Below are positions 27,294 through 35,684 of a stretch of 64,000 nucleotides of DNA, one piece after another. A model generated the notes under the pieces. The model was not told where the DNA came from. It did no database searches and saw only the letters and a list, made by a program, of their open reading frames with translations. Every line of letters starts with the position of its first letter. Position 1 is the first letter of the stretch. The translations under genes were made by a program, and so were the position numbers. The DNA is taken from assembly GCF_000170915.1 (NCBI RefSeq), contig NZ_ABCT01000002.1:62001-126000 (forward strand), in the 5' to 3' direction. The DNA is from Limnobacter sp. MED105 (lineage in GTDB: Bacteria; Pseudomonadota; Gammaproteobacteria; Burkholderiales; Burkholderiaceae_B).

Positions 27294-28085
27294 GTGCGCA
27301 AACCCACCGCCAAAAGTCTTATTCTCGACCTGTTGCTTGCATCCAAAGGTCGCCCCCTTTCAGCCAAACAGGCCATTGCCGCCTGCGGCATTTTCGACAT
27401 CAGTGTGAACAACACGCGTGTAGCCTTGGTGCGGCTTTCGGCCGAAGGCCTGATCGAGTCAGCAGGCCGAGCCTTGTACCAACTCACCGACGACGCCCAC
27501 ACCCTGGCCGACGATGTTGCCGCTTGGCGCACCCGCAGCACCCGTGTTCGCCCTTGGGATGGCAGCTACATTGTGGTGCAGGCTGAGAAACTTTCACGCA
27601 GCGAAGCCAAACAACAACGCGCCCGTGCACGCGCCTTGCTGATGCTGGGCTTTCAGCCACTGAATGAACACCTGTTTATTCGCCCCAACAACATTGAAGA
27701 CACACTGCAAAGCGTGCGCGATCGCCTGTACAAACTGGGCCTGGAAAAAGACGCCCCAGTGTTTGAAGCCCGTGATTTCGACCTCGACCTTCAACGCCGA
27801 ATTGCCACCCTGTGGAACCCACGCGAACTAGAGACCAACTACGCACAACTGGAGAAAAAGATGCGAACGTGGCTTGACCGCTCGGGCAGCCTTGAGCCAG
27901 AAGTAGCCGCCCGCGAATCATTTTTGCTGGGCGGTACTGCAATCAAGCATGTGGTGTACGACCCGTTTTTACCCGCAGAATGGGTCAATGTTCAGGCCCG
28001 TGAGCGGTTTTTAGGCGCAGTGGATGAGGTGGACCAGGCGGGTATGCGAATTTGGAGCAGCCTTTGGGCGAGCATGGAAAGCTGA
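27294..28085 (+). CDS. PaaX family transcriptional regulator
   Basis: 263 residues from a GTG start. The N-terminal part (residues 1-70) is a winged helix (SLILDLLLASKGRPLSAKQ, then NNTRVALVRLSAEGLIES), and the middle part contains WDGSYIVVQ, the strand typical of PaaX, plus a helical C-terminal domain. PaaX proteins repress phenylacetate catabolism in response to phenylacetyl-CoA, but no paa genes occur here, so the ligand and targets are open. It is divergent from acuI across 111 bases and may control it. The following 380 bases carry no gene that I can recognise. Confidence 0.85.
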   Translation: MRKPTAKSLILDLLLASKGRPLSAKQAIAACGIFDISVNNTRVALVRLSAEGLIESAGRALYQLTDDAHTLADDVAAWRTRSTRVRPWDGSYIVVQAEKLSRSEAKQQRARARALLMLGFQPLNEHLFIRPNNIEDTLQSVRDRLYKLGLEKDAPVFEARDFDLDLQRRIATLWNPRELETNYAQLEKKMRTWLDRSGSLEPEVAARESFLLGGTAIKHVVYDPFLPAEWVNVQARERFLGAVDEVDQAGMRIWSSLWASMES

Positions 28086-28465
28086 GCAAGCTGACTGCTC
28101 ACTTGGCACGGTTACGCCCACTCAGAGCGCTTATTCATAGCCAACTCGGCAGTAGGATTGCTTGGGACGCACTTCAAGAAAACCGCCCCGTTTGAGTTTA
28201 GTCGCAGCGTTCGGCTTTAAGCCGACACCGAGACTCAGCCATGTCTTTTGCCGAGCTTGGTGAGCAAGAATAAATTCAAAAAGGGATCAAGCGGTTTTCA
28301 GTGCGGCACAAGTAACCCATGCCGAGTGGGCAACAAACAGCAGCAGGGACCCTTCAAGTTCAGGCCAAAAGTCGCCCACGCCCACCTATTTAGAGTAAAC
28401 CCTCATCCGAATCGCCCCCGACTGCGTATAAACTTCGACCATCCCAACCTTGCACCGCAGCAACC
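28086..28465. other. 380-bp intergenic region without recognised gene
   Basis: No coding region with family features or a ribosome site is seen. It holds a perfect palindrome TCGGCT-TTA-AGCCGA (28211-28225) and a GAGCA/TGCTC hairpin at its left end (28083-28099). The part 28120-28260 is GC-rich with several short complementary stretches and could be an untranslated leader or a small RNA. I cannot match it to tmRNA, 6S RNA, RNase P RNA, SRP RNA or a riboswitch I know. The promoter of the PHA-synthase-like gene should lie near its right end. Confidence 0.4.
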
Positions 28466-29689
28466 GTGAAAAAACTGTTCAAAACCGCCCTGAAAATCAA
28501 CGAGTTGGCCGTTAACACCGCGACCAACGCGGCGGATTGGTTTTTTCGCAAGGAAATCCTGATTCAGTCGGGCAAGACTGAATATGAGGTGATTGCTGAA
28601 CACCTACCCATGCGCGTGCGCTATTACGCCCCCACAGCAAGTACACCCGCAGCCAGCTTGGCCGAAGGCGAAATCGAAGCGCCTACGAATCGACAGCACG
28701 CTGTGCCACTGGTGTTGGTACCTCCGCTTGGTGTCACCACAGAAACATTCGACTTGATGCCTGATCGCAGCCTGGTGAAAGCCATGGTTGAAGCAGGTTT
28801 TCGTGTGTACCTGGTGGACTGGGGAAAGCCCGAGCGCAAAGATGGCCACCTGGGCCTGTTCGACTACAGCAACATCATGATGGGTCAGGCCCTGCAAGCC
28901 GTGCGCGAGCACAGCGGCTCCAAAGAACTGTCCATGTTCGGTTGGTGCATGGGCGGTTTGCTGTGCCTGTTGTACGCGGGTTACGGGCACGACAAACACA
29001 TTCGAAACCTGGTGACAGTCGCCAGCCCGATCGATCTGCGCGATGGCAAGAACATCATGGCTTTCGCCTCCAACACATTGAATGTGACTGCGCGCTTCAT
29101 TCGCAAGTACAGTGAATTCAGACTCGATCGAATCAACCCGACCCTGTTCAGCCCACCCGGCTGGATGGTCAGCCTGGGCTTCAAACTAACAGCCCCAGTG
29201 GCCAGCATCACCACCTACTGGGACCTGCTAACCCGCTTGAACGACCGTGATTTTGTTGAACAACACACCACCACGGCCGACTACCTGAACAACATGATGC
29301 TGTACCCAGGCGGAGTGGTACGCGACTTCATGATTCGTTTTGCTGTGGACAACAAACTGGCGCACGGCAAAGTCAAAATCGGCGATCAAATTTCCGATCT
29401 GGGCAACATTACGGCCAATATGCTGGTATTTGCAGGGGAAACCGACCACCTTGTACCAGCCAGCATGGCCAAGAAAAGCCTGAAAATGGTGGCCTCGAAA
29501 GACAAGTCCTTCTTGCTCGCCCCCGGCGGCCACATGGGCGTTATCTTGGGCAGCCAGGCTCGCGAACATGTCTGGAAGCAAGCGGCAGACTGGCTACGTG
29601 GGCACTCTCAAGTGGAGGCCCCGGCACCCAAAACTCGTCGACCCCGAAGTACTCCCACGAAAAGCTCCGCAGTTAAGAAAGCAGCCTGA
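28466..29689 (+). CDS. PhaC-like alpha/beta hydrolase (poly-3-hydroxyalkanoate synthase family)
   Basis: 407 residues from a GTG; the ribosome site is weak. The lipase-like box is GWCMGG, with Cys as nucleophile, as in PHA synthases. The Asp of FAGETDHLVP and the His of GGHMGV complete the triad. PLVLVPPLGVTTETFDLMP and VYLVDWGKPE are typical of the family. It is longer than class III PhaC (about 355 aa) and shorter than class I (about 580 aa). The last 25 residues form a basic Pro/Lys/Arg/Ala tail (KTRRPRSTPTKSS), unusual for a synthase. No phaA, phaB, phaE or phasin gene is adjacent. It may make or modify storage polyester, or be a relative with another acyl substrate. Confidence 0.8.
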   Translation: MKKLFKTALKINELAVNTATNAADWFFRKEILIQSGKTEYEVIAEHLPMRVRYYAPTASTPAASLAEGEIEAPTNRQHAVPLVLVPPLGVTTETFDLMPDRSLVKAMVEAGFRVYLVDWGKPERKDGHLGLFDYSNIMMGQALQAVREHSGSKELSMFGWCMGGLLCLLYAGYGHDKHIRNLVTVASPIDLRDGKNIMAFASNTLNVTARFIRKYSEFRLDRINPTLFSPPGWMVSLGFKLTAPVASITTYWDLLTRLNDRDFVEQHTTTADYLNNMMLYPGGVVRDFMIRFAVDNKLAHGKVKIGDQISDLGNITANMLVFAGETDHLVPASMAKKSLKMVASKDKSFLLAPGGHMGVILGSQAREHVWKQAADWLRGHSQVEAPAPKTRRPRSTPTKSSAVKKAA

Positions 29690-29735
29690 GTTAGTCAGTC
29701 TTTTTTAGCGTTTGTCACAAAATCTTCACGAAACA

Positions 29736-29761
29736 ATTCGATATTTCCATTATTATCGAAT
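29736..29761. promoter_or_regulatory. Inverted repeat, probable ArsR operator
   Basis: ATTCGATA (29736-29743) and TATCGAAT (29754-29761) form a perfect 8+8 inverted repeat with a 10-base spacer, ending one base before the arsR start codon. ArsR/SmtB repressors bind such AT-rich repeats in their own promoters, so autoregulation by arsenite is inferred. Confidence 0.7.
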
Positions 29762-29762
29762 T

Positions 29763-30098
29763 ATGGAAAAAAATGACATCATCAAAGCACTGGCCGCCCT
29801 CTCTCACACCTCGCGTTTGCGGGTGTTTCGAGCCTTGGTCGTCACCGGCCCCGCCGGCCTTACCCCCGGGCAACTGTGCGAGCGGCTGGACATTCCTGCT
29901 GCCACCATGTCATTTCACTTGAAAGAACTCAGCAACGCCGGTTTGGTACAACCCATTCGCGACGGGCGCAATCTGATTTACAGCGCGCAGTTTGCCCACA
30001 TGAATGGCGTGATCTCCTACCTCACCGAGAATTGCTGCGAAGGTCAAAGTTGCACACCTGTTACCGCACCACACCACAACGAGGCTCACCATGAGTGA
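29763..30098 (+). CDS. arsR: ArsR family repressor of the arsenic operon
   Basis: 111 residues from the ATG at 29763. There is no Shine-Dalgarno site because an inverted repeat occupies that place; the mRNA may be leaderless. The winged helix is typical: LAALSHTSRLRVFRAL, then the recognition helix in AATMSFHLKELSNAGLV. The C-terminal cluster NCCEGQSC resembles the arsenite-binding Cys-Cys-x(n)-Cys set of the Acidithiobacillus-type ArsR rather than the CVC site of E. coli ArsR. A His-rich tail (HHNEAHHE) ends the protein. It overlaps the first arsC by 8 bases. Confidence 0.9.
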   Translation: MEKNDIIKALAALSHTSRLRVFRALVVTGPAGLTPGQLCERLDIPAATMSFHLKELSNAGLVQPIRDGRNLIYSAQFAHMNGVISYLTENCCEGQSCTPVTAPHHNEAHHE

Positions 30099-30591
30099 CA
30101 AAACATTCAATGTGCTGTTCATTTGTACCGGCAATTCAGCCCGCTCCATTCTGGCTGAGGCCATTCTGAACCAACTGGGCCGCGGACAATTCAAGGCCTA
30201 CTCTGCGGGCAGTTTTCCGGCAGGCCAGGTGAACCCGTACACCGTTGAATTATTGCAACGCTGGGACATGGACACCAGCAATTTGCGCAGCAAAAGCTGG
30301 GACGAATTTGCCGCACCCGGTGCCCCACAAATGGACTTTGTGTTCACCGTGTGCGACCAGGCCGCTGGCGAAGTGTGCCCGGTGTGGCCCGGCCAACCCA
30401 TTCTGGCGCACTGGGGTGCACCCGACCCCGCCAAGGCAGAAGGCGACCATGAACATATCTTGCACGAGTTTCGCAATGTGGGTCTGCTGCTGCGCAAGCG
30501 CATTGAACTGATGCTGGCCCTGCCGATTGCAAAACTCGAAAAACTGGCCATTCAACACGAAGTCGAACAAATAGGAAAAGTATCTTCATGA
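30091..30591 (+). CDS. arsC: Arsenate reductase ArsC, low-molecular-weight phosphatase type (first copy)
   Basis: 166 residues. The P-loop CTGNSARS (about 12-19) carries the catalytic Cys of LMW-phosphatase-type arsenate reductases, followed by the YSAGSFPAG and KSWDEF blocks and the FVFTVCDQA strand with the acid residue and a second Cys. The enzyme reduces As(V) to As(III) in the cytosol using thioredoxin or glutathione/glutaredoxin. It begins inside the arsR end and overlaps the second arsC copy by ATGA. The two copies are only partly alike, so they are not a recent duplication. Confidence 0.92.
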   Translation: MSDKTFNVLFICTGNSARSILAEAILNQLGRGQFKAYSAGSFPAGQVNPYTVELLQRWDMDTSNLRSKSWDEFAAPGAPQMDFVFTVCDQAAGEVCPVWPGQPILAHWGAPDPAKAEGDHEHILHEFRNVGLLLRKRIELMLALPIAKLEKLAIQHEVEQIGKVSS

Positions 30592-31076
30592 GCACCAACG
30601 TACTCATTCTTTGCACCCACAATTCTGCACGCAGCGTACTGTCGGAAGGCATGCTTAACCACCTTGCACAACAGTATGGCAAAGACATCAAAGCCTTCAG
30701 TGCGGGCAGCGCACCAAGCGGCCGCGTGAACCCCTATGCCTTGCAAGCATTGGCCAGTGTGGGCATCGACACCAGCCAGTACACCAGCAAAAGCTGGGAT
30801 GTGTTCACCGAGCCTGGTGCACCGAAAATTGATATTGTGATCACCGTGTGCGACAGCGCCGCGGCCGAGCAATGCCCCTATTGGCCAGGCAGTCCGGTGA
30901 AAACTCACTGGGGCTACCCCGACCCATCCAACGAGGTGGAAGAAAACAAGCCCCGCGCGTTTGAACTGACCCGCCAAGCCATCGCCTTCAAAATGATGCA
31001 GCTGATTCAACTGCCCCTTGGCAGCATGAGCACTGCGGAACTGAACGCAGCACTGGCGGCAATTGCACGGAGCTAA
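30588..31076 (+). CDS. arsC: Arsenate reductase ArsC, low-molecular-weight phosphatase type (second copy)
   Basis: 162 residues. The P-loop is CTHNSARS (about 9-16), with His in place of the Gly seen in the first copy; FSAGSAPSGRVNP and SKSWDVF align with the same blocks, and IVITVCDSAAAEQCP supplies the later Cys residues. It is a complete enzyme by length and motifs. The CTHNSARS form is common in proteobacterial ars operons, so this may be the main arsenate reductase, with the first copy differing in partner or rate. The aquaglyceroporin gene follows within 6 bases of the stop. Confidence 0.92.
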   Translation: MSTNVLILCTHNSARSVLSEGMLNHLAQQYGKDIKAFSAGSAPSGRVNPYALQALASVGIDTSQYTSKSWDVFTEPGAPKIDIVITVCDSAAAEQCPYWPGSPVKTHWGYPDPSNEVEENKPRAFELTRQAIAFKMMQLIQLPLGSMSTAELNAALAAIARS

Positions 31077-31082
31077 GTGACT

Positions 31083-31769
31083 ATGTACTCCTTACCCAAA
31101 CGTTTGGGTGCCGAGTTTCTGGGCACCTTGCTGCTGCTGGCCATTGTGATTGGCTCGGGTGTCATGGCTGAAAACCTGTCCGAAGGCAACAACGGTGTGG
31201 CCCTGATTGCCAATACACTGGCTACGGTGTTCGGCCTGTACATTTTGATCGAAGTGTTTGGCCCCATCAGTGGTGCGCACTTCAACCCGGTGGTCACACT
31301 CAGCATGGTGTTGCTAAAGCGCCAGCCGGGTTCGGAACTGTTGCCCTACATCGTGGTGCAGCTGGTTGGCGCATTTTTCGGTGCCATTCTGGTGCACCAA
31401 ATGTTTGATATGGAACTGCTTCAGTTTTCCGAGAAAGCCCGCACAGGTTGGGGTATATGGACTGGTGAAATTGTGGCCACTGCCGGGCTGTTGCTGGTCA
31501 TTTTAATGGCCAAGGCAGAACGGGTTTCCGGCATGGTGGCCTGCTACATTGGCGCAGCTTACTGGTTCACTTCCAGCACCTCTTTTGCAAACCCAGCCGC
31601 TGCTTTTGGCAGGCAGTTCTCCAACAGCTTCGCTGGCATTGCACCCGCCGATGTACCCGCTTATGTGGTGTTTGAAGTCATCGGCGGTTTGCTGGCCTTG
31701 GTGCTTTACAAGGCCTTCAGCGCCAACAACGCAGTGGCTACTTCCCAGGCACCCAACCCGGCGGCTTGA
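31083..31769 (+). CDS. aqpS: Aquaglyceroporin of the ars operon (AqpS-like MIP channel)
   Basis: 228 residues from the ATG at 31083; a GTG at 31077 is possible. Six hydrophobic helices and two half-helix loops are seen: GAHFNPVV in the first half (NPV instead of NPA) and FANPAAAFGRQ in the second, with the Arg of the selectivity filter after the second box. MIP channels in ars operons can release As(III) produced by ArsC down its gradient, as described for Sinorhizobium meliloti AqpS. No ArsB or Acr3 pump is encoded here, so this channel is probably the arsenite exit route. Its last 32 bases overlap the convergent sterol desaturase gene. Confidence 0.88.
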   Translation: MYSLPKRLGAEFLGTLLLLAIVIGSGVMAENLSEGNNGVALIANTLATVFGLYILIEVFGPISGAHFNPVVTLSMVLLKRQPGSELLPYIVVQLVGAFFGAILVHQMFDMELLQFSEKARTGWGIWTGEIVATAGLLLVILMAKAERVSGMVACYIGAAYWFTSSTSFANPAAAFGRQFSNSFAGIAPADVPAYVVFEVIGGLLALVLYKAFSANNAVATSQAPNPAA

Positions 31770-32622
31770 TCAAACACAGCAACCGGTTTTTGAAATCGGG
31801 CGCTGTTTTCATTTTCTCAATCAAATGCCCCCAGCCCGCCACCGCCTGCTTCAGCGGGTTGGTGGTTAGCACTGGGGTCAGCGTGCCGTAAACCGGCTTC
31901 ACGCCGGGTACAAATTCACGGTACGTACCAAACCAACGATCCCACACAATCAGAATTCCCCCGTAATTGCAGTCGTGGTATTCCTCATTCTTGGCATGGT
32001 GCAAACGGTGGTGTTGCGGGCAGTTGAACACTTTCTCAAACCAGCCGTGTACCTCGAATGTTTCGGTGTGTATCCAGTACTGGTACAGCAGGTTCACGGT
32101 GTGCGCAAAGGTCAACACCAAGGGGTCCATACCCAGCAGGGGCAATGGCAACCAGAAAATAAAGGTGTAGAAAGGACCCAACACCGATTGGCGCAAGGCA
32201 GTGCTCAGGTTGTAACGCTCACTGGTGTGGTGGTTAGAATGCTCGGCCCAAAACGCGGCACAGCGGTGGGCCACGCGGTGATACCAGTAGTAACAAAAAT
32301 CATCGGCCACCAACAGCAGGGGCACAAACCACCAGGTTGAAATGTCCCAGCTCACCACCCGGTATTCAAACAGCCACAACATAATGGGGTAAGCCCAAAA
32401 TACGCTTAGCCCCATGGTCACCAGCTTCAGGGCACCCATGGCAATCGAACACAAGGAGTCCTTCAGTTCATACCCGGCGTAAAAACCTTGGGGCTTTTTG
32501 CGCATGGCCCAGCCTTCAATGGCCATGGCCGCAAAAAAATAAGGAATGGCGACCACATACATCAGCAGGGTCCACTGTTCATAATCGGGCAAGGTCATTG
32601 GGGCGCTCACAAAACCGAACAT
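31738..32622 (-). CDS. Sterol desaturase / fatty acid hydroxylase family membrane enzyme
   Basis: 294 residues; the start may instead be the Met nine codons in (32598), and neither has a strong ribosome site. It shows the three-part histidine signature of the superfamily: WYHRVAHR, HSNHHTSE and HHRLHHAKN, plus an earlier HTETFEVHGW. Four to five hydrophobic helices separate them. It would be a di-iron oxygenase of the inner membrane acting on lipids; the C-terminal YGGILIVWDRWFGTY block is widespread in bacterial members. It overlaps the 3' end of aqpS by 32 bases on the other strand, so the two mRNAs would be complementary there. Confidence 0.87.
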   Translation of the reverse strand: MFGFVSAPMTLPDYEQWTLLMYVVAIPYFFAAMAIEGWAMRKKPQGFYAGYELKDSLCSIAMGALKLVTMGLSVFWAYPIMLWLFEYRVVSWDISTWWFVPLLLVADDFCYYWYHRVAHRCAAFWAEHSNHHTSERYNLSTALRQSVLGPFYTFIFWLPLPLLGMDPLVLTFAHTVNLLYQYWIHTETFEVHGWFEKVFNCPQHHRLHHAKNEEYHDCNYGGILIVWDRWFGTYREFVPGVKPVYGTLTPVLTTNPLKQAVAGWGHLIEKMKTAPDFKNRLLCLIKPPGWVPGK

Positions 32623-32718
32623 TACAACAAATGCATTTATTGCAACGTATCGTAACCCTGTATCTGCAAGTACTCAATCCCAACTTTGCCGACGAATTAA
32701 ATTGGAAGCACAATAGAA

Positions 32719-32750
32719 AAAGGCCCCGGTTTATTCAAACCGGGGCCTTT
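32719..32750 (-). terminator. Strong terminator after pstS
   Basis: AAAGGCCCCGGTTT (32719-32732) pairs with AAACCGGGGCCTTT (32737-32750); on the minus strand the stem is followed by a T-run, ending the pstS transcript 24 bases after its stop. Confidence 0.92.
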
Positions 32751-32773
32751 CTCAAATCAACCGAAGTTGAAAT

Positions 32774-33814
32774 TTACTTCATTGAGATTGCTTTGCCGTC
32801 AGTCGCTTTAACTGTCTTCCAGGCGGCTTCAATCTTCTTCACTGTTTCGTCTGGCAGTGGAACGTAGTCCAGGTCAGAGCTCAGCTTGTCGCCCTTTGCG
32901 TAGGCCCAGTTGAAGAACTTCAATACTTCAGAAGCCTTGGCTGCGTCAGCCTGTTCTGTGTGGAACAGAATGAAAGTAGCACCAGTGATGGGCCATGCGG
33001 CTTTGCCAGGTTGCTGAGTCAGGATTTCGTAGAAGCCGTTGTCCCAAGAAGCACCAGCAGCTGCTGCCTTGAATGACTCTTCAGAAGGCTGAACAAATGC
33101 ACCTTCAGCGTTGTTCAACTGGGTATGTGTCAACTTGTTCTGCTTGGCGTAAGCATACTCAACGTAACCAATAGAGCCGGGTACGCGCTGTACGAAAGCT
33201 GAAACACCTTCGTTGCCCTTGCCACCCAAACCTACTGGCCACTTCACGGCTGTACCTTCACCAACGGTGCTCTTCCAGTCAGCGCTTACCTTGCTCAGGT
33301 AGTTGGTGAAAATGAATGTTGTGCCTGAACCATCGGCACGACGAATCACGCTGATGTCTTGGTCGGGCAGGTTCACACCTGGGTTCAAGGCAACAATTGC
33401 CTTGTCGTTCCACTTGGTGATCTTGTTCAAGTAGATGTTGGCCAATACTTCAGCAGACAACTTCATCTGGCCTGGGGCCACGCCCTGCAGGTTCACCACG
33501 GGAACAACACCGCCGATCACGGTTGGGAACTGCATCAAACCTTTTTCTTTCAGGTCTTCAGGCTTCAAAGGCATGTCGGAAGCACCGAAATCTACAGTTT
33601 TTGCGGAAATCTGCTTGATACCACCACCGGAACCGATGGACTGGTAGTTCACCTTGTTGCCTGTTTCCTTGTTGTAAGCATCAGCCCACTTGGAATACAC
33701 AGGAGCGGGGAAAGAAGCGCCAGCACCAGTAATTTCAGCGGCGTTCACGGAAGTCATGCTCAGGGCCAGGGCACCTGCGGAAATCGCTGTAGCGATTGTT
33801 TTGATGTTGAACAT
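32774..33814 (-). CDS. pstS: Phosphate ABC transporter substrate-binding protein PstS
   Basis: 346 residues with a classic signal peptide ending SVNA|AE, so periplasmic. The mature N-terminus [16 protein letters not shown] and the phosphate-contact loops [10 protein letters not shown] and [16 protein letters not shown] are typical of PstS, which binds inorganic phosphate for the PstCAB importer. The gene lies downstream of pstB but is separated from it by a terminator and a 150-bp region holding a PhoB-box-like site, so it has its own promoter. This allows higher expression than the membrane parts. No phoU gene is adjacent. Confidence 0.96.
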   Translation of the reverse strand: MFNIKTIATAISAGALALSMTSVNAAEITGAGASFPAPVYSKWADAYNKETGNKVNYQSIGSGGGIKQISAKTVDFGASDMPLKPEDLKEKGLMQFPTVIGGVVPVVNLQGVAPGQMKLSAEVLANIYLNKITKWNDKAIVALNPGVNLPDQDISVIRRADGSGTTFIFTNYLSKVSADWKSTVGEGTAVKWPVGLGGKGNEGVSAFVQRVPGSIGYVEYAYAKQNKLTHTQLNNAEGAFVQPSEESFKAAAAGASWDNGFYEILTQQPGKAAWPITGATFILFHTEQADAAKASEVLKFFNWAYAKGDKLSSDLDYVPLPDETVKKIEAAWKTVKATDGKAISMK

Positions 33815-33858
33815 TTTTCACCTCACTTATTAAAGTACGGTCATAGTGCCTTACAAAT

Positions 33859-33876
33859 GTTTCAGAATCATGACAG
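33859..33876 (-). promoter_or_regulatory. Pho box before pstS
   Basis: On the minus strand the site reads CTGTCATGATTCTGAAAC, close to the E. coli Pho box (CTGTCATAWAWCTGTCAY): the first half is perfect, the second half degenerate. It lies 45-62 bases before the pstS start codon, a suitable place for activation by phospho-PhoB. Confidence 0.75.
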
Positions 33877-33900
33877 ATATAAGGCATTAACATAAATGTC

Positions 33901-33937
33901 AAAAAACCACACTCGGCTGCCCAAATGTGGTTTTTTT
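33901..33937 (-). terminator. Terminator between pstB and pstS
   Basis: AAAAAACCACA (33901-33911) pairs with TGTGGTTTTTT (33926-33936). On the minus strand it follows the pstB stop by about 28 bases and ends in six T, separating pstCAB from pstS; the symmetry makes it effective in both directions. Confidence 0.88.
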
Positions 33938-33964
33938 CAATCAACTCAATTACTTAACAGCTCA

Positions 33965-34741
33965 TCAGCCAAATCGACCTGTGATGTAGTTCTCGGTTTC
34001 CTGCTTCTTGGGTTTCAGGAAAATCTGATCGGTTACACCAAACTCAATCAACTCACCCAGGTACATGTAGGCGGTGTAATCGGAAACACGTGCGGCCTGC
34101 TGCATGTTGTGGGTCACAATCACCACGGTGTAGTCTTCTTTCAACTCGGTGATCAGTTCTTCAATACTGGCTGTAGAAATCGGGTCCAGTGCTGAACAAG
34201 GTTCATCAAGCAACAAAATTTCAGGCTTGATCGCAATGCCGCGTGCAATGCACAAACGCTGTTGCTGACCACCCGACAAACCGTTGCCGCTCTGGTGCAA
34301 TTTGTCTTTGACTTCCTTCCACAGCGCAGCCTTGGTCAGCGCCCACTCAACACGCTCTTCCATTTCGCCTTTGGACAACTTCTCGAACAAGCGAACACCA
34401 AAAGCGATGTTTTCATAAATCGACATCGGGAACGGCGTTGGCTTTTGAAACACCATGCCAATTTTGGAGCGAATCAGGGCAATGTCTTTCTTGCTGGTCA
34501 GCAAATCTTCACCGTCCATCAAGATTTGACCCTCGGCACGCTGCTCGGGATACAGGGCAAACATCTTGTTGAATACGCGCAGCAAGGTCGACTTGCCGCA
34601 GCCAGAAGGTCCGATGAAAGCAGTGACTTTCTTTTCAGGAATACTCAAATTGACCGACTTCAGCGCGTGGAATGAACCGTAATAGAAGTTCAGGTTCTTC
34701 ACTTCAAGTTTGATCTTTTCTTCAACGTCAATCGTAGACAT
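33965..34741 (-). CDS. pstB: Phosphate import ATP-binding protein PstB
   Basis: 258 residues from the ATG at 34741; an upstream TTG at 34756 is less likely. ABC ATPase motifs are complete: Walker [11 protein letters not shown]-loop in [12 protein letters not shown], signature [14 protein letters not shown], Walker [14 protein letters not shown], and the switch His in THNMQQ. The pattern [14 protein letters not shown] is specific to PstB. It energises phosphate uptake through PstC and PstA in the inner membrane. It is the last gene of the pstC-pstA-pstB transcript and is followed by a terminator. Confidence 0.97.
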   Translation of the reverse strand: MSTIDVEEKIKLEVKNLNFYYGSFHALKSVNLSIPEKKVTAFIGPSGCGKSTLLRVFNKMFALYPEQRAEGQILMDGEDLLTSKKDIALIRSKIGMVFQKPTPFPMSIYENIAFGVRLFEKLSKGEMEERVEWALTKAALWKEVKDKLHQSGNGLSGGQQQRLCIARGIAIKPEILLLDEPCSALDPISTASIEELITELKEDYTVVIVTHNMQQAARVSDYTAYMYLGELIEFGVTDQIFLKPKKQETENYITGRFG

Positions 34742-34763
34742 GGTCTGGGCCTTCAAAGGTCAG

Positions 34764-35681
34764 TTATTTCGAGTTCTTCAGCAGCGAACGCGCGATGATG
34801 TTCAACACCAACACACCGGCGGTGATCAGGAATACACCTGCCCACGCAAGCTCTTGCCAGTTCGTGAACGGGCTCAGTGCAAAGTTGAAAATGATCACAG
34901 GCAGGTTCGCCATGGGCTTCATCATGTCGCTGTTCCAGAACTGGTTCGACAGCGCCGTGAACAACAGGGGAGCGGTTTCACCGGCAATGCGTGCAACGCC
35001 CAGCAAAATGCCGGTCAAAATACCTGCATAGCTGGCCTTCACGGTAATGGCCATCACCATTTTCCACTTGGGTGTTCCCAAGGCGAAAGCGGCTTCGCGC
35101 AGGGCATCGGGCACCAGGCGTAACATATTCTCGGTGGTTCGAATCACGATTGGAATTTGAATCAAGCCCAAGGCTACAACACCGGCCCAGGCTGAAAAAT
35201 GTCCCATGGGTCGAACCATGACAGCGTACACAAACAGACCAATCACAATGGAAGGTGCTGACAGCAAAATGTCGTTGAAGAAACGCACCGATATGGCCAA
35301 TTTGTTGTCTTTCCTGGACTCGGCCAGGTGAACACCCGCAAGAATGCCCAAGGGTGTCGCAAACAAGGTGGCGAACCCAACCATCAGTAAGGTACCCATG
35401 ATCGCGTTGGCCAAACCACCGCCTTCAGCATTGGGGGGAGGCGTCATTTCAGTAAACAACTGGGCAGACAAGCCACTGATACCCAGCGTTACCGTGGTGT
35501 ACAAAATCCAGATCAACCAGAACAGGCCAAAAGCCATCGCTGCCAAAGACAGTGTCAGTGCGGCAGTGTTAACCAGCTTTCGCTTGGCCTGCATCTTGAC
35601 GCGCATCTTTTCATCGGTGGCCACTGTGGTTACAGCGCTCACTTTTGGAGCATTGGTCTGGTCAGAATAAATGCTGCTCAT
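34764..35681 (-). CDS. pstA: Phosphate ABC transporter permease PstA
   Basis: 305 residues with a polar N-terminal extension (about 35 residues) and about six membrane helices. The ABC permease EAA loop is visible in [37 protein letters not shown] and [17 protein letters not shown] are typical of PstA. It forms the phosphate channel together with PstC. The gene begins 3 bases after the pstC stop and ends 22 bases before pstB, so the three are co-transcribed. Confidence 0.95.
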   Translation of the reverse strand: MSSIYSDQTNAPKVSAVTTVATDEKMRVKMQAKRKLVNTAALTLSLAAMAFGLFWLIWILYTTVTLGISGLSAQLFTEMTPPPNAEGGGLANAIMGTLLMVGFATLFATPLGILAGVHLAESRKDNKLAISVRFFNDILLSAPSIVIGLFVYAVMVRPMGHFSAWAGVVALGLIQIPIVIRTTENMLRLVPDALREAAFALGTPKWKMVMAITVKASYAGILTGILLGVARIAGETAPLLFTALSNQFWNSDMMKPMANLPVIIFNFALSPFTNWQELAWAGVFLITAGVLVLNIIARSLLKNSK

Positions 35682-35684
35682 GGT

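Noticed and set aside
28248-28469. Possible 73-codon gene before the PHA-synthase-like gene
   Set aside because: No ribosome site, basic low-complexity translation, no family feature; left as intergenic.
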